A stretch of DNA of 64,000 bases, taken from the NCBI GenBank assembly GCA_016709335.1, contig JADJNC010000005.1:18914-82913 (forward strand), read 5' to 3'. This document shows positions 1 to 9,803 of the stretch, piece after piece. How positions within the stretch are numbered: the stretch's first letter is position 1; each line of letters begins with the position of its first letter. The translations under genes and the position numbers were made by a program. The DNA comes from Candidatus Propionivibrio dominans (GTDB taxonomy: Bacteria > Pseudomonadota > Gammaproteobacteria > Burkholderiales > Rhodocyclaceae). Below the pieces are notes generated by a model. The model made no database searches and was not told the DNA's origin. It worked only from the letters and a program-made list of their open reading frames with translations.

Positions 1-1
1 G

Positions 2-1696
2 TATGCGCTGGATTCGCGGCAAGCGCATCGCTTCACGGGCACAGGCTTGCGTGAGTACGAGTATGTCGATACGCCGCGCCTCGACGAATTCGACCGCTGG
101 TCGACTGGCCGCGACCGTGCTTATGACAACTCCGGCTCTGCCCGCTATGTATCGCCCGACGTGGTCGGTTACGAGGATCTCGATGCGCACGGCACCTGGC
201 GCGAGGACCCCGGCTATGGCAACGTGTGGACGCCGAACCGGGTCGCCGCCGGCTGGGCGCCTTACCGCGATGGGCATTGGACGTGGATAGACCCCTGGGG
301 CTGGACATGGGTGGATGACGCGCCCTGGGGCTTTGCCGTGTCCCACTACGGTCGTTGGGCGAATGTCCGCGGAACCTGGGGATGGGTACCGGGCCCGGTG
401 CGCACCCGGGCCTACTATGCCCCGGCACTGGTGGCCTTCGTCGGCGGCGACAACTTTCAGCTTTCGATTTCCAGCGGCAGCGTCGGTGGTGTCGCGTGGT
501 TTCCGCTCGCGCCGCGCGAGGTTTATCGGCCCTCGTATGCGGTCAGCCGCGGGTATTACGAGAAGCTCAACCGCAGCAACACGGTGATCAACAACACCGT
601 CATCAACAACACTTACAACAACACGAACATAACGAACGTCGTATATGCCAACCGGCAAGTGCCGGGAGCCGTCATCGCCGTGCCAAAGGCAGCATTTGTG
701 CAGTCGCAGCCGGTGTCCAGGGCAAGGGTTCCGCTATCGCGGGCGACCATTGCCAGTGTGCCGGTAGCCGCCATCGCGCCGGTCGCGCCCACTGGCAGAA
801 GCATGCACGGGGCGGGCGCGGCAGGCGGCAAGCAGCCGCCTGCGCGCGTCTTCGAGCGGCCTGTCATGGGCCGCGAACCGCCCGCCGCACACGTCGGCTT
901 CGCGGCGCAACAGCCGCAACTGGCCGCGAAGCCGGGACACCCGCTCGACGACGCCGCACGCAAGGAATTGAAGCCGGCTGCCGTGGTGCCGGTCCCCGTC
1001 GTCAAGGTAGTGGCGCAGAAACAGGAAGCTGCGCCGATCATCCGTCCGCCCCCGATGGCACCCGATCCCAGGCCGGGCGCTGCGCGCGGAAAACCCGATG
1101 AGCGCAAGGTTCAGCCGATGCCGGTGATTGCCGGCCCACCCGGAGCAGCCATGCAAGGCGCTGCGCCGTCGGCCGCGAAGTCCCATGCGCCGGCAGCACC
1201 GTTGCCTGAAGAACGCAGAAAGTCCGAGCAAGGCGCCAGGGAAGGACAGCGCGGACAAGCCGCCGCGCCGCCGGGACCGCCGCCGGTCAAGAGCCCCGCT
1301 CCAGTGGCTCACCAACGAGTCGTCGCACCGTCGGCGCCCGTTGCGCAACCACCAGAGCAACGCGCAAAGCCCGAGCAACGTGGCCACGACCAGCCTGGCA
1401 AGGGCGACCAGCGCGGACCACCCGCCGCCGCGTCGCAGGCGCCTCATCAGGGGCAAGCTGCGGTGCAGTCGAAGGCAGTTCCGTTGCCTCCAGTCGCCGC
1501 GTCCGCCCCGGTAGCGGCGCAACCGCCTGTTGCCGCGCCGAAGACATTGCCGCCTGACCTCCACACTCCGAGAGGGGCGGAGCCGCCTGAACAAAAGTTC
1601 AGGCCCAGTGCGGACAAACAGAAGGACAGGAAAGACGAGCAAGATGACAGCAATCCGCAAAAGCGCGGAGACGAAAGCCGCAGTCGAAAGGATTAG
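2..1696 (+). CDS. DUF6600-like W/Y-rich secreted protein, 5'-truncated by window edge
   Basis: The reading frame is open from base 2, so the true start lies outside the window; an in-frame TTG at 47 is probably not the start. The first ~200 visible residues carry a tandem pattern rich in Trp, Tyr and Gly (WTP.., GWAPYRDGHWTWIDPWGWTW, APWGFAVSHYGRW, WGWVPG, YAPALVAFVGG), which I recognise as the DUF6600 type found in betaproteobacterial envelope proteins. An Asn/Thr-rich stretch follows (NNTVINNTYNN), and then about 350 residues of low-complexity Pro/Ala/Lys/Gln/Arg, ending in a very basic and acidic tail. The tail looks disordered. Function is unknown; an envelope or extracellular location is inferred from the family. 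Confidence 0.75.
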   Translation, partial: YALDSRQAHRFTGTGLREYEYVDTPRLDEFDRWSTGRDRAYDNSGSARYVSPDVVGYEDLDAHGTWREDPGYGNVWTPNRVAAGWAPYRDGHWTWIDPWGWTWVDDAPWGFAVSHYGRWANVRGTWGWVPGPVRTRAYYAPALVAFVGGDNFQLSISSGSVGGVAWFPLAPREVYRPSYAVSRGYYEKLNRSNTVINNTVINNTYNNTNITNVVYANRQVPGAVIAVPKAAFVQSQPVSRARVPLSRATIASVPVAAIAPVAPTGRSMHGAGAAGGKQPPARVFERPVMGREPPAAHVGFAAQQPQLAAKPGHPLDDAARKELKPAAVVPVPVVKVVAQKQEAAPIIRPPPMAPDPRPGAARGKPDERKVQPMPVIAGPPGAAMQGAAPSAAKSHAPAAPLPEERRKSEQGAREGQRGQAAAPPGPPPVKSPAPVAHQRVVAPSAPVAQPPEQRAKPEQRGHDQPGKGDQRGPPAAASQAPHQGQAAVQSKAVPLPPVAASAPVAAQPPVAAPKTLPPDLHTPRGAEPPEQKFRPSADKQKDRKDEQDDSNPQKRGDESRSRKD

Positions 1697-2096
1697 TGCG
1701 TCGCCGGGGGGGAGGCCAACACGACCGTCGATTCCGGTTTGCGCGGCGACGCGAAACCGAGGTGTCGCGACCGTTATGACATTGTAGATTTAATGCGTGC
1801 CTGTACCAAGCTGGAATAGGCATCGGCTAACATTTCACGGCTCTGGATTGGGTCGTTCGCAGACTAGCGACAGGCTGCACCGAACCTTCGCCAGTTCAAT
1901 CGAGCCGGCCTGACTGTAGGGCGATTCCTACAGATTGCGTCTCACCCGCTTACCGAAAGTCACGCTCCCCGCTGATATCGCCCGGAATTCGATCGGAGCA
2001 GTATCAAAATCGACGTGTGCTGCGGGCCGCTGCGCTGGCCGGCAGCACACTGAACGATGATCGCAGTGCTGCCGGAGACAGGTCGACTCCTACGCC
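1697..2096. other. Intergenic region with one short dyad
   Basis: About 400 bases between the DUF6600-like gene and the fused metallopeptidase gene. I see no convincing gene. The only structure noted is the inverted repeat at 1914-1933. Confidence 0.5.
1914..1933. promoter_or_regulatory. Inverted repeat CTGTAGG-N6-CCTACAG
   Basis: Two perfect 7-bp arms separated by GCGATT lie about 165 bases upstream of the gene starting at 2097. The core TAGG-N6-CCTA resembles NarL/RcsB-family sites in general form. That is resemblance only; no second copy was found in the window. Confidence 0.25.
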
Positions 2097-3644
2097 ATGA
2101 ACCAGTTGGGAAACTTGGTCTTGCTGTTGTTTGCTGGCTTGCTGGCTGGCTGCAGCAACCTCCCCGCCCGGGGACGCCGCCCGGGTTTCGCGGGCCCCGC
2201 GGGCTACTACGACAGGCAGGATGCCGAACAGTTCGCCGCGGAACTGCGCCGGGAGGGCTACGACACGCTTGTGGGCGGCGTGTCCGCCTACTCCACCCTG
2301 GGCTACTTCGAGGACCCGGTACTGAGCAGCTTCTTGCGGCTGGGCACACCGGAAGTGGCGCGCACGGTGTTTCATGAACTGGCGCACCAGCTCATATTCG
2401 TGCAGGGCGATTCCTTGTTCAACGAGTCCTTTGCCACGGCGGTGGAAAACGAAGGCATGCGACGCTGGCTGGCGATTCGCGCCACGCCTGAGCAGCGCGC
2501 CGCCTTCGAGGGGCAGTTGGAGCGCAAGGCGGCCTTCGCCGGCCTGATGCGCGATTACCGCAAGAAATTTCACGCACTCTATGGCACCGCAGGCCCGAGC
2601 GATGATCAGCGTCGGGCCAAAGTTGCATTGCTCGACGCGCTGCGCCGCGACTACGGCGAACTGAAGACAGCATGGGGCGGCCACGCCGGCTATGACAAGT
2701 TCTTTGGCGAGGATCTGAACAACGCCAAACTCGTCTCGCTCTCGCTCTACAGTGAACTGGTGCCCGCCTTCGAGGCGCTGCTTCTGCTGGAGGATCGCGA
2801 CCTGCCGCGCTTCTACTGGCGCGTTGCCACCCTCGCTGCGCTTGACAAGGAAGCCCGGCGCAGCGCGCTGGGCACGCTTCTTCCTGTGCGCGGCAATGTC
2901 CTGCAGGCCGGTCAGGGCAAGCCGGCGGGTGATGCCATGGCCATGAAATCCCTGGCGGCTTTCGGCACCATCATGGCAGCGGTCTGGGCGATGGGCGCAC
3001 ATGCGGCCGACTATCCCACCGAAAGCCGGTTCCGCCAGGCGCTGGCCGGGGTCGAAAGACTGGTTCGTGCGGAAGGCATGAGATTGGAAGTGCTCAATGC
3101 CCAAGACGAAGGCCTGACGCGTCCACTGCTTGCGGCGGGCTTCAACATCGATAGCAGCACCTGCATCGTGTTCTTCAATACGCGGCCGGAAGACGGCCTC
3201 ACGCAGTTCTTCGCCAGCATCAGCGAGCGCGATCTGCCGCCACTGCTGCGCGCGATGTCCGTGCACGAGGTGACGCATTGTGTCGAGCAGCGCGAAGCCT
3301 ATGTCCGCAGGCGTTTCGACAAGGTTCTGCCGGATACCTACCAGCGAGACGACATGACCATCGAAGGCTATGTGTCGGTGGTGAAAAGCGGTGCGGTAGA
3401 AACCTGGGGAGAGGCGCTGGCAGACATCAGTTCCCTGCTTTACCTGAAGAAGGCCGTGCCCGGCCAGTGGCAGGACCTGGCGCGCCGCATCAGCACCATG
3501 CGCCACGAGCTGGCCGGCAAGTGGCCGGCACATGACACCTCGGCATGGCTCGACCGCCTGATCGACGCGAATCCGGATATCGGCGAGGGAGTCAATCTGT
3601 TCGACGCAGCTTTTCACTACCGCAGGAAATTTCGGCCGAAGTAA
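2097..3644 (+). CDS. Fusion of truncated PF10023-type aminopeptidase lipoprotein and a secreted HExxH protein
   Basis: Residues 1-19 form a lipoprotein signal with lipobox LLAGC (Cys19). From residue ~37 the sequence matches the predicted aminopeptidase family (COG4324/PF10023): VGGVSAYSTLG, zinc motif HELAHQ at 93-98 and FNESFATAVENEG. The ~100-130 residues normally found between lipobox and this core are missing, so an internal deletion is likely. Near residue 281 (ATG at 2937, with GGCGGG upstream) a second protein begins with its own Sec signal (MAMKSLAAFG...AHAADY). It carries a second gluzincin-like motif, HEVTH, at 390-394, followed by VETWGEALADISSL. No stop separates the two. The second half may be translated independently from 2937. 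Confidence 0.7.
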   Translation: MNQLGNLVLLLFAGLLAGCSNLPARGRRPGFAGPAGYYDRQDAEQFAAELRREGYDTLVGGVSAYSTLGYFEDPVLSSFLRLGTPEVARTVFHELAHQLIFVQGDSLFNESFATAVENEGMRRWLAIRATPEQRAAFEGQLERKAAFAGLMRDYRKKFHALYGTAGPSDDQRRAKVALLDALRRDYGELKTAWGGHAGYDKFFGEDLNNAKLVSLSLYSELVPAFEALLLLEDRDLPRFYWRVATLAALDKEARRSALGTLLPVRGNVLQAGQGKPAGDAMAMKSLAAFGTIMAAVWAMGAHAADYPTESRFRQALAGVERLVRAEGMRLEVLNAQDEGLTRPLLAAGFNIDSSTCIVFFNTRPEDGLTQFFASISERDLPPLLRAMSVHEVTHCVEQREAYVRRRFDKVLPDTYQRDDMTIEGYVSVVKSGAVETWGEALADISSLLYLKKAVPGQWQDLARRISTMRHELAGKWPAHDTSAWLDRLIDANPDIGEGVNLFDAAFHYRRKFRPK

Positions 3645-3820
3645 GCGCCGCAGGCGGGAAACGGCCAGAACATCCGCCTCGGGCTCGATTGGCGAGGTGG
3701 AACGATCAGCGTGGGCTACCGGTCGTACTTGCAGGCCACGGTGACCGCGCCGCTGCAACGAGCCGCATCGGTTCAATTCCTGCATCATCCGTTTGCGCCG
3801 CAGGCTTGCCGCAGTGTCGC

Positions 3821-4168
3821 TCATGGCACGTCGTCGAACTTTTCCGGCGGTTTTCTTGATTGCTGCGCGCGTCCCAGCGTGCTTTCGATCATTCGCGTCA
3901 TTTTGTCTAGCGCGCCGTCAAGTGCCTGGCCCAGGTTTGCCGCCATATCGGTCACTGCCATGGGCTGTCGGCCTTCGAGGCGCGCCTCCAGCAGGCAGCG
4001 TTTGTCGTTTTGCCCGCTCTTGTCGGCGTTTTCGTCGCTCAGGTGTATTTCTACGCGGGTGATCTGTTCGCTGAAGCGACTCAGGGCGCTGCGCACTGTT
4101 TCACGAAACTGTCCAATCGTTGCTTCATGGACTTCGAAATTGTGGTCGATGTTGATCTGGATCTGCAT
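3821..4168 (-). CDS. HPF/RaiA-family ribosome-associated protein
   Basis: A 115-residue protein beginning MQIQINIDHNFEV, with the beta-alpha-beta pattern of the sigma-54 modulation/ribosome hibernation family: VRSALSRFSEQITRVEIHLSDEN, then LEARLEGRQPMAVTDMA, then LGQALDGALDKMTRMIESTLGR. It lacks the long C-terminal dimerisation domain, so it is short-form. Members bind the 30S subunit and reduce translation under stress. It stands alone on the minus strand, with DUF302 upstream in the same orientation after a ~117-bp gap. Which paralogue (HPF or YfiA type) cannot be decided here. Confidence 0.82.
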   Translation of the reverse strand: MQIQINIDHNFEVHEATIGQFRETVRSALSRFSEQITRVEIHLSDENADKSGQNDKRCLLEARLEGRQPMAVTDMAANLGQALDGALDKMTRMIESTLGRAQQSRKPPEKFDDVP

Positions 4169-4285
4169 GCTGTTCTCCTGTGGTGATCGTGTCCTGCGCC
4201 GCAGTGCGCACAGCCTGCCGGGCCTCTGCCATCTGATCGAGCGGCACCTGGTGGAAAAAACTGCGCGAGCGCGAGCGGGCTGACA

Positions 4286-4675
4286 TTACGACTTGAGGCT
4301 GGTACACACCTTCAACAGCAGTGCACGAACTTCCCTGGCAATCTCGGTCACTTCCGCTTTATCGACCAGCTTCAGTACCGCCTCGGGGTCCATGAATGCC
4401 ACCGTTATGGTTCCGTCGGCTTCTTCGCGCACCACCACGTTACACGGCAGCAACAAGCCGATATCCGGGTCAGCCTCGATCGTGCGGTGGGCGAGCGGCG
4501 GGTTGCATGCGCCAAGGATGCGATACGGCCGATGCTCGATGTTGAGCTTGGCTTTCAGCGTCGCCTTGACATCGATGTCGCTAAGCACGCCGAAGCCTTC
4601 CTTTTTAAGGGCCTCAGTGACTTTCGCGACGGCGGCATCGAACGGCATCTTTAGATGGGTGTTGAATCCGTACAT
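4286..4675 (-). CDS. DUF302 domain protein
   Basis: A 129-residue soluble protein with the DUF302 signature: [27 protein letters not shown] near the N-terminus, [12 protein letters not shown] in the middle, then [10 protein letters not shown] and [10 protein letters not shown]. The Cys in GACNPP and in LLPCNV are the typical conserved positions. DUF302 proteins are small and often found near stress or metal genes; the biochemical role is not established. The start at 4675 is an ATG followed by the conserved YGFNTHL segment. Confidence 0.85.
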   Translation of the reverse strand: MYGFNTHLKMPFDAAVAKVTEALKKEGFGVLSDIDVKATLKAKLNIEHRPYRILGACNPPLAHRTIEADPDIGLLLPCNVVVREEADGTITVAFMDPEAVLKLVDKAEVTEIAREVRALLLKVCTSLKS

Positions 4676-5125
4676 GACTTGAGTCCTTTCAAGTATTGCG
4701 CCACTATGCTTTTACAGGTCGACTTGTGCAGCGTCGGTGCGCTGGCGCGCACAGTGCGCAGCGGTCCGCTGACGAAAGACGGGCGCTGGCGGCACGGGCG
4801 ATAACGACCCAGAAACGATCTTCTGCTCCGCAAAGTGCCGGTCTTCCCTGCGCCGGTTACTGATCCGGCATCAGACATTCTGTGGCCCCGCAGCCGGGCC
4901 GTGTGTGCGGCAGCGAACGGACGCAGGCGCCCGTCCAGGCCTAACGTATGCTGATGAGCTGTCCTCCTGTCAAAGCCCCACTCCGGACCTACGGCACCGA
5001 CGCCCACTACACGGATCGGCGCGTCAGCGGGAAATGAGGAACGAGTGCCCGAGAGCGCCCCCAAGCGGAACGAACGCGCCGACCTGGCTATCCAAGCTTT
5101 CGTCCACACAACCCAAGGAACCACC
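4676..5125. other. Divergent intergenic region between DUF302 and the membrane protein
   Basis: About 450 bases with no gene I can support. It contains a perfect dyad GTGCGC-TGGC-GCGCAC around 4738-4753 and, at 4763-4778, a poor match (GGTCCGCTGACGAAAG) to the Crp-like dyad found elsewhere in this window. Neither is strong enough to call as an operator. Confidence 0.4.
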
Positions 5126-5647
5126 ATGAACCTGCGCGCCTTCTCCCTGTCCCTGATCCTGGCTTTCGTCTTGTTAGCAGCGTTCGCGACCCTGAACTGG
5201 GCGGCAATGGCAGCACCCAGCACCTTGAGCCTCGGGTTGATCGATGTCAGCGCGCCGCTCGGCATGGTCATGCTGGTGTTCACGGCGGTCATCAGCGGCC
5301 TGTTCATCGTCTACATCGTGCTGCTGCAGGCCGGCGTCATCGTCGAAGCGCGGCGGTTGACGAAGGAGCTCAAGGCACAGCGCGAACTTGCGGATACCGC
5401 AGAGGCCTCTCGCTTTACAGCGCTGCAGACCATGCTGGAAGGCCAACTGAGCAAGATTGAAGCGCAGGGTGCCGCAACCAACCGCGAGTTCGGAGCCCGG
5501 ATTGAACAATCGGAACGGGGCATGCAGGACAAGTTGGCCGAAGCGACGGGTACACTGTCGGCCTATCTTGGCGAAATCGAGGACAAGCTCGATCGCGTGT
5601 TGGTCCCGGGGCACGCATTGGACACGGCGCCCCACGCAGCGCGCTGA
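5126..5647 (+). CDS. Small inner-membrane protein with two TM segments and a coiled coil
   Basis: The ATG at 5126 is preceded by AAGGAA with good spacing, which favours it over upstream in-frame starts. The 173-residue product has a TM helix at ~5-30 (LSLILAFVLLAAFATLNW), a second at ~48-72 (MVMLVFTAVISGLFIVYIVLL), and then a charged, helical, coiled-coil-like region of ~100 residues (RRLTKELKAQRELADTAEASR, and two repeats with GARIEQSERGMQDKLAE). The two-TM plus coil architecture resembles LapA/YciS-type proteins. Function is unknown; a scaffold or assembly role is only a guess. Confidence 0.7.
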   Translation: MNLRAFSLSLILAFVLLAAFATLNWAAMAAPSTLSLGLIDVSAPLGMVMLVFTAVISGLFIVYIVLLQAGVIVEARRLTKELKAQRELADTAEASRFTALQTMLEGQLSKIEAQGAATNREFGARIEQSERGMQDKLAEATGTLSAYLGEIEDKLDRVLVPGHALDTAPHAAR

Positions 5648-5731
5648 CCGGTTGCCGGGGAGCGCGCCATCGCAACGCCGTCACGGTCGCGCGAACCCAC
5701 GCAACCCCTTCATCGCGAGCGCACTAACCCC

Positions 5732-8612
5732 TCATTGCGAGCGCCGGACCCAGCGTCGTCGCAGCAGCTTTCGCCCTTCGCTGAACCACAGCACCCCACT
5801 GGCCATCGCCACACACACGCACCACTGGCCTGCCGAAAGTGGCACGGTGCCAAAGGCGAGGTTGAGGAAGGGCAGGTGCACGACGGCCACCTGCAGCAGA
5901 GCCGACAAGGCCACTGCGACCCACAGCCAGCGGTTCGAGAACGCCGCCCGGAACGCTGATGCGGATGCCGAGCGCGCGTTGAAGCAGTTGAACAACTGTG
6001 TCAGCACCAGCACCGTGAAGGCGGCGGTGCGCGCCAGTTCCAGGCTGTGCGGGCCGGCGCCCAGCCAGGCTTCCACCGGCTCGATCAGCCCGCCGGGCAG
6101 GAACAGGTCCAGCGTCAGCAGGGTCAGCGCCGCCATCACGACGCCGGCCTCAAACACACCCAGCCCCATGCGGGCATCGATGATGCGCCGGCTGCGCGGG
6201 CGCGGCTTGCGTGCCATGACGTCTTCCGCGATCGGGTCCACGCCCATGGCCAGCGCAGGCCCGGTGTCGGTGATCAGGTTGACCCACAGGATTTGCGTGG
6301 CCAGCAGCGGCAGCACCACCGCGCCACCGGATCCGGTGGCCGTGGCCTTCAGGCCGATGACACCCGCGCCCACCACGCCGACGAACACCGTCAACACCTC
6401 GCCCAGGTTCGACGACAGCAGGTAACGCAGGAACTTGCGGATGTTGTCGAGCACGCCACGCCCTTCGCGCACCGCCAGCACGATGGTGGCGAAGTGATCG
6501 TCGGCCAGGATCATGCGGGCCGCCTCCTTGCTCACCTCGGTGCCCGCCACGCCCATCGCCACGCCGATGTCGGCGGCCTTCAGCGCCGGGGCGTCGTTGA
6601 CGCCGTCGCCCGTCATCGCCACCACGTTGCCGCCTTGCTGCAGCGCGCGCACGATAAGCAGCTTGTGCCGGGGCGCCACGCGGGCGAACACCGAAGTCTG
6701 CCGCGCGGCGGCGGCGAAGGCAGCGTCGTCGAGCTTGTCGAGCTCGATCCCCGTGAGCGCCGACGTGCCAGCCTCGACGATGCCGAGATCGGCCGCAATG
6801 CGCGCCGCCGTGCGCGGGTGGTCGCCGGTGATCATGATCACGCGGATGCCGGCCTCTCGGGCTTGGGCATGGCCACGGCCGCTTCTGCGCGCGGCGGATC
6901 GATGATGCCGACAGTGCCGAGGTACTCCAGATCCTGTTCGAGCGCAGCCGCCTCCACGGCATCGGTCGGGATCTGCGCGTCGGTGCCAGCGTGCGGCGCG
7001 CCACGGCCAGTGTGCGCAGCGCATCACCCGTCATCGCCGCCACGTCGGCCAGCACCTGCGCATGGAGGGTCGCATCGAGCACCACCGTGGCCTCGCCGCG
7101 GCGGACGTGGGTGCAATGCGCCAGCAGCACATCGGGTGCGCCCTTGGCAAAGAGCACATGTGCCTCGCCGTCGTCATGGTCCACCACGAGCACCGACATC
7201 ATTTTGCGCTGCGAGGTAAAGGGGATTTCGCCGATGCGCTCGAAGCGTTCCTTCGTCTCAGGCGCGGCCTCGCTTTTCTCCGGTTCGCCCAGCTTGCGTT
7301 CGGCCACCAGGAACGCGGCTTCCGTCGGGTCGCCCTGGATCGTCCATGCACCGGTGTCATCCTGCTGTAGCTGGGCATTGCCGGCCAGGGCTGCCGCCGC
7401 GCAGCACGGCCTGCAGCCCAGGTGCAGCGGGCCTTCGGCCAGTTCGGCACCGGCTGTCTCGCGCCCTCGGGGGCGTAAACCACGCGCCGGTGATGTCGCT
7501 GCGCCCCGAGACTGTCATCACCCGCTGCACGGTCATCCGCCGCGCGTCAGCGTGCCGGTTTTGTCCGATGCAATGACGGATGCGGACCCGAGCGTCTCTA
7601 CCGAGGCCAGCTTGACGATGGCGTGGTGGGCCATGCGGCGCACCCCACCGCCAGCACCACCGACAGGATCGCCGGCAGGCCTCGGGCACGGCGGCTACGG
7701 CAAGCGACACGCCAGCAGCAGAACCGTGACGACATCGGCGGGCCTTGGATGTCCGAGATGAGCAGGATCACAGCCACTACCAGGCCGGCGATCACCAGAG
7801 CCGCGATGCCCAGCACCTTGCCCAGGTGCACAATCTCGACCTGCAGCGGCGTCGGTGCGTCGGGCGTCGTGTCCAGCAGCTTGGCAATGCCGCCCATCTC
7901 GGTTTGCATGCCGGTGGCGGTGACGATGGCGTGCCTGCTGCCCTGCGCCACCGCCGTGCCTTTGAATACCATGTTCAACCGATCACCCAGTGCCGCAACT
8001 GCCCGCAGCGGCGCCGCATTCTTCAGCACCGCTTCGCTGTTTCAGCGCGGCGGCCTGTGCCAGGCGCGCATCGGCCCCTACGGCGTCGCCCTCGGCGAGC
8101 ACCAGCACGTCGCCCCTGACGAGTTCGGCGCTGGCCACGCGTGCCACAGCACCGTCGCGCAGCACGGCCGACGTGGCGGTGGTCATCTTCGCCAGCGCCG
8201 CCACCGCCTGCGCCGCCTTGGCCTCCTGCAGCCAGCCCAGCACCGCATTCAGCACCACCACGCCGGCTATCACGATGGCATCCAGCGGCCAGCCGGCCAC
8301 ACCGGGCCTGCCCCGGCCTTCGAACCACCAGGCGGCCAAGGCCACTGCTGCTGCGGCACCGAGCAGGTACACCAGCGGGTCCTGCAACTGCGCCAGCACC
8401 CGACGCCAGGCGGGCACGGGAGGCACCGCGCGCAACTCGTTGGGGCCATCGGCACTCAAGCGGTTGGCAGCCTCTTCGGTACCGAGGCCACGTTCCAGGT
8501 CGCTGCCCAGCGCCAGGGCCAGATCGGCGATGTCGATCAGCGACGGGTCGTCCGCGGGCGCGCTACGCCGTGCTGCGACAGGTTCTACCTGGCGCACTAT
8601 GTGACCGGACAC
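5732..8612 (-). pseudogene. Calcium-type (P2) P-type ATPase, interrupted by several frameshifts
   Basis: All parts of a cation-transporting P-type ATPase appear in order on the minus strand but in changing frames: an N-terminal cation ATPase domain and first TM pair (ERGLGTEEAANRLSADGPNEL, LQDPLVYLLGAAAAVALAAWW), actuator region, the VPEGLPAI-like ion site, the phosphorylation site SDKTGTLTR (about 7545-7570), the nucleotide-binding domain (FERIGEIPFTSQRKMMSV, FAKGAPDVLL), the hinge TGDGVNDAPALKAADIGVAMG and six C-terminal TM helices (ILWVNLITDTGPALAMG). This matches PMCA/SERCA-like bacterial pumps. At least four frame changes occur between ~6.8 and 8.0 kb. The N-terminal start is uncertain; GTG at 8612 is the best candidate. 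The gene lies downstream of a two-component system, so regulated metal or calcium export is plausible. Confidence 0.75.
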
Positions 8613-8760
8613 GCCGCGGCCTGCGTACGGTGGGCGGTACTGCCCCGGCAACGGTACCGTCCGGTATCGTGCCCGCTCGGACAGGGATTTGTCATGTCCA
8701 GAGTTGAAATGGTCTTTTCCGGACGGGTTGCAACGCTGGTCCTGTCGGGCCTGATGCTGC

Positions 8761-9141
8761 CTAAGGCGATGATGGGTGCTCATGCCTGAGCTGAACTGGC
8801 ATGACGATCAGCGACGGATTGTCGGCATGTTCGATCACAATCGCCCGCACCCAGCCTTTGCTGCGATGTTCCTCCATCATCTGCGGCAACTCGGCCTCGA
8901 GCCGGTCGGTGAGTTCCAGCACCGCAGCCATCTCGTCGTTCATCTCGCCGCGCGCCAGGGCCTCCAGCAGGCCCAGCGGCGGCAGCGCCATCTGGTTCTC
9001 TTGAGGAAATGCGGATGCATCAGGCGCGCCATTGGTCTTGGCTGCCTGACCGACTTCGCCACCGGCCCCGGTGGCCCGGCGCAGCCGCTCGTGCAGGGTC
9101 TCGTGTTCGCTTTTCAACGGTTGTGGGATGATGAACTTCAT
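8761..9141 (-). CDS. Hemerythrin-like protein, frameshifted and C-terminally altered
   Basis: The start ATG at 9141 overlaps the stop of the response regulator (ATGA). The N-terminus (MKFIIPQPLKSEHETLHERL) and the segment ALPPLGLLEALARGE...ELTDRLEAELPQMMEEH match a family of hemerythrin-like bundles that normally read ...HPHF.KEEE.ALPPLGLL. Here the iron-ligand segment is garbled in frame, but reads MHPHFLK in the next frame just before the join, so a 1-nt deletion near 9000 is likely. The expected C-terminal helices are absent; the final ~25 residues (SLIVMPVQLRHEHPSSP) do not resemble the family. Recognition of the family is from memory of its motifs. Confidence 0.5.
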   Translation of the reverse strand: MKFIIPQPLKSEHETLHERLRRATGAGGEVGQAAKTNGAPDASAFPQENQMALPPLGLLEALARGEMNDEMAAVLELTDRLEAELPQMMEEHRSKGWVRAIVIEHADNPSLIVMPVQLRHEHPSSP

Positions 9142-9803
9142 GGGAATCCTCCCAGTGGGTCTGTCAATGCGGGATTGTCGAGCAAGTCGTGTTTCAGGCC
9201 GTAACGGATCAGATCCGCGACGCTGGACATTTCCATTTTCTGTAGAACGCGCGCCTTGTAGGTGCTCACCGTCTTTGCGCTCAGATTGAGCTGCGCAATT
9301 TCGCTGATCCCGCGGCCGGCGGTCAGCTTGCGGAGAATCATGTATTCTCGATCCGACAGCGCGGCATGCAGTGGCTGGTCGTCGCGCTGGATCAGGCTGA
9401 AGGCGAGGTCGGATGCAAGGTCGGGAATAATGAAGCGGCCGCCTGCCGCGACTTCGCGGATTGCATTCAACAACTGTCTCGGATGCACTGTCCTTGCACA
9501 AATACCCGGCGGCGCCGCGCGAATGCTGCGGACCGCATATTCGCTTTCCTTGTGCATGCTGAGAACCAGGATCGGCAGTCGCGGCTTCTCCGCCTTGATC
9601 TGCTTGATGAGTTCGACGCCGCTTCTGCCAGGCATCGACATATCGAGCAAAAGCAGATCCCAGTCGCCGCCGCGCACTTGATCGATGGTTTGAAAGCCGT
9701 CACTGGCCTCGCCGGCGACGACCATGTCGCCCGCAGTGGCGAGGATCTGCTTCAGCCCATCGCGCATCAGCGTATGGTCATCGGCGATGAGGATGCGAAT
9801 CAT
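9138..9803 (-). CDS. NarL/FixJ-family two-component response regulator
   Basis: A 221-residue protein with a receiver domain (RILIADDHTLMRDGL, phospho-acceptor Asp in LLLLDMSMPG around residue 54, LPILVLSMHKE) and a LuxR-type HTH (LSDREYMILRKLTAGRGISEIAQLNLSAKTVSTYKARVLQKM) at ~150-205. Around residues 90-100 the sequence reads AAPPGICARTVHPRQLL, but the neighbouring frame gives the expected AAGYLCKDSAS. Two compensating 1-nt indels therefore bracket this patch, most easily explained as consensus error. The start ATG at 9803 lies inside the 3' end of the kinase gene, and the stop overlaps the next gene, so this is an operon. Confidence 0.88.
   Translation of the reverse strand: MIRILIADDHTLMRDGLKQILATAGDMVVAGEASDGFQTIDQVRGGDWDLLLLDMSMPGRSGVELIKQIKAEKPRLPILVLSMHKESEYAVRSIRAAPPGICARTVHPRQLLNAIREVAAGGRFIIPDLASDLAFSLIQRDDQPLHAALSDREYMILRKLTAGRGISEIAQLNLSAKTVSTYKARVLQKMEMSSVADLIRYGLKHDLLDNPALTDPLGGFP

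Noticed and set aside
3-428. Alternative open frames on both strands over the DUF6600-like gene
   Set aside because: Compositional shadows of a high-GC gene; no family features, while the frame from base 2 has clear W/Y-rich repeats.
4125-4307. A 60-residue minus-strand open frame between the HPF-like and DUF302 genes
   Set aside because: Overlaps the HPF-like gene in another frame, Arg/Gln-rich with no recognisable motif; likely chance.
4738-4778. Possible Crp-like dyads upstream of the DUF302 gene
   Set aside because: GTGCGC-TGGC-GCGCAC has a different register and GGTCCG-CTGA-CGAAAG has several mismatches; too weak beside the other copies.
5684-5744. Short repeated CATTGCGAGCGC-like motif between the membrane protein and the ATPase
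   Set aside because: Only about 15 bases repeated with mismatches, and no hairpin or T run; not enough to call a repeat or terminator.
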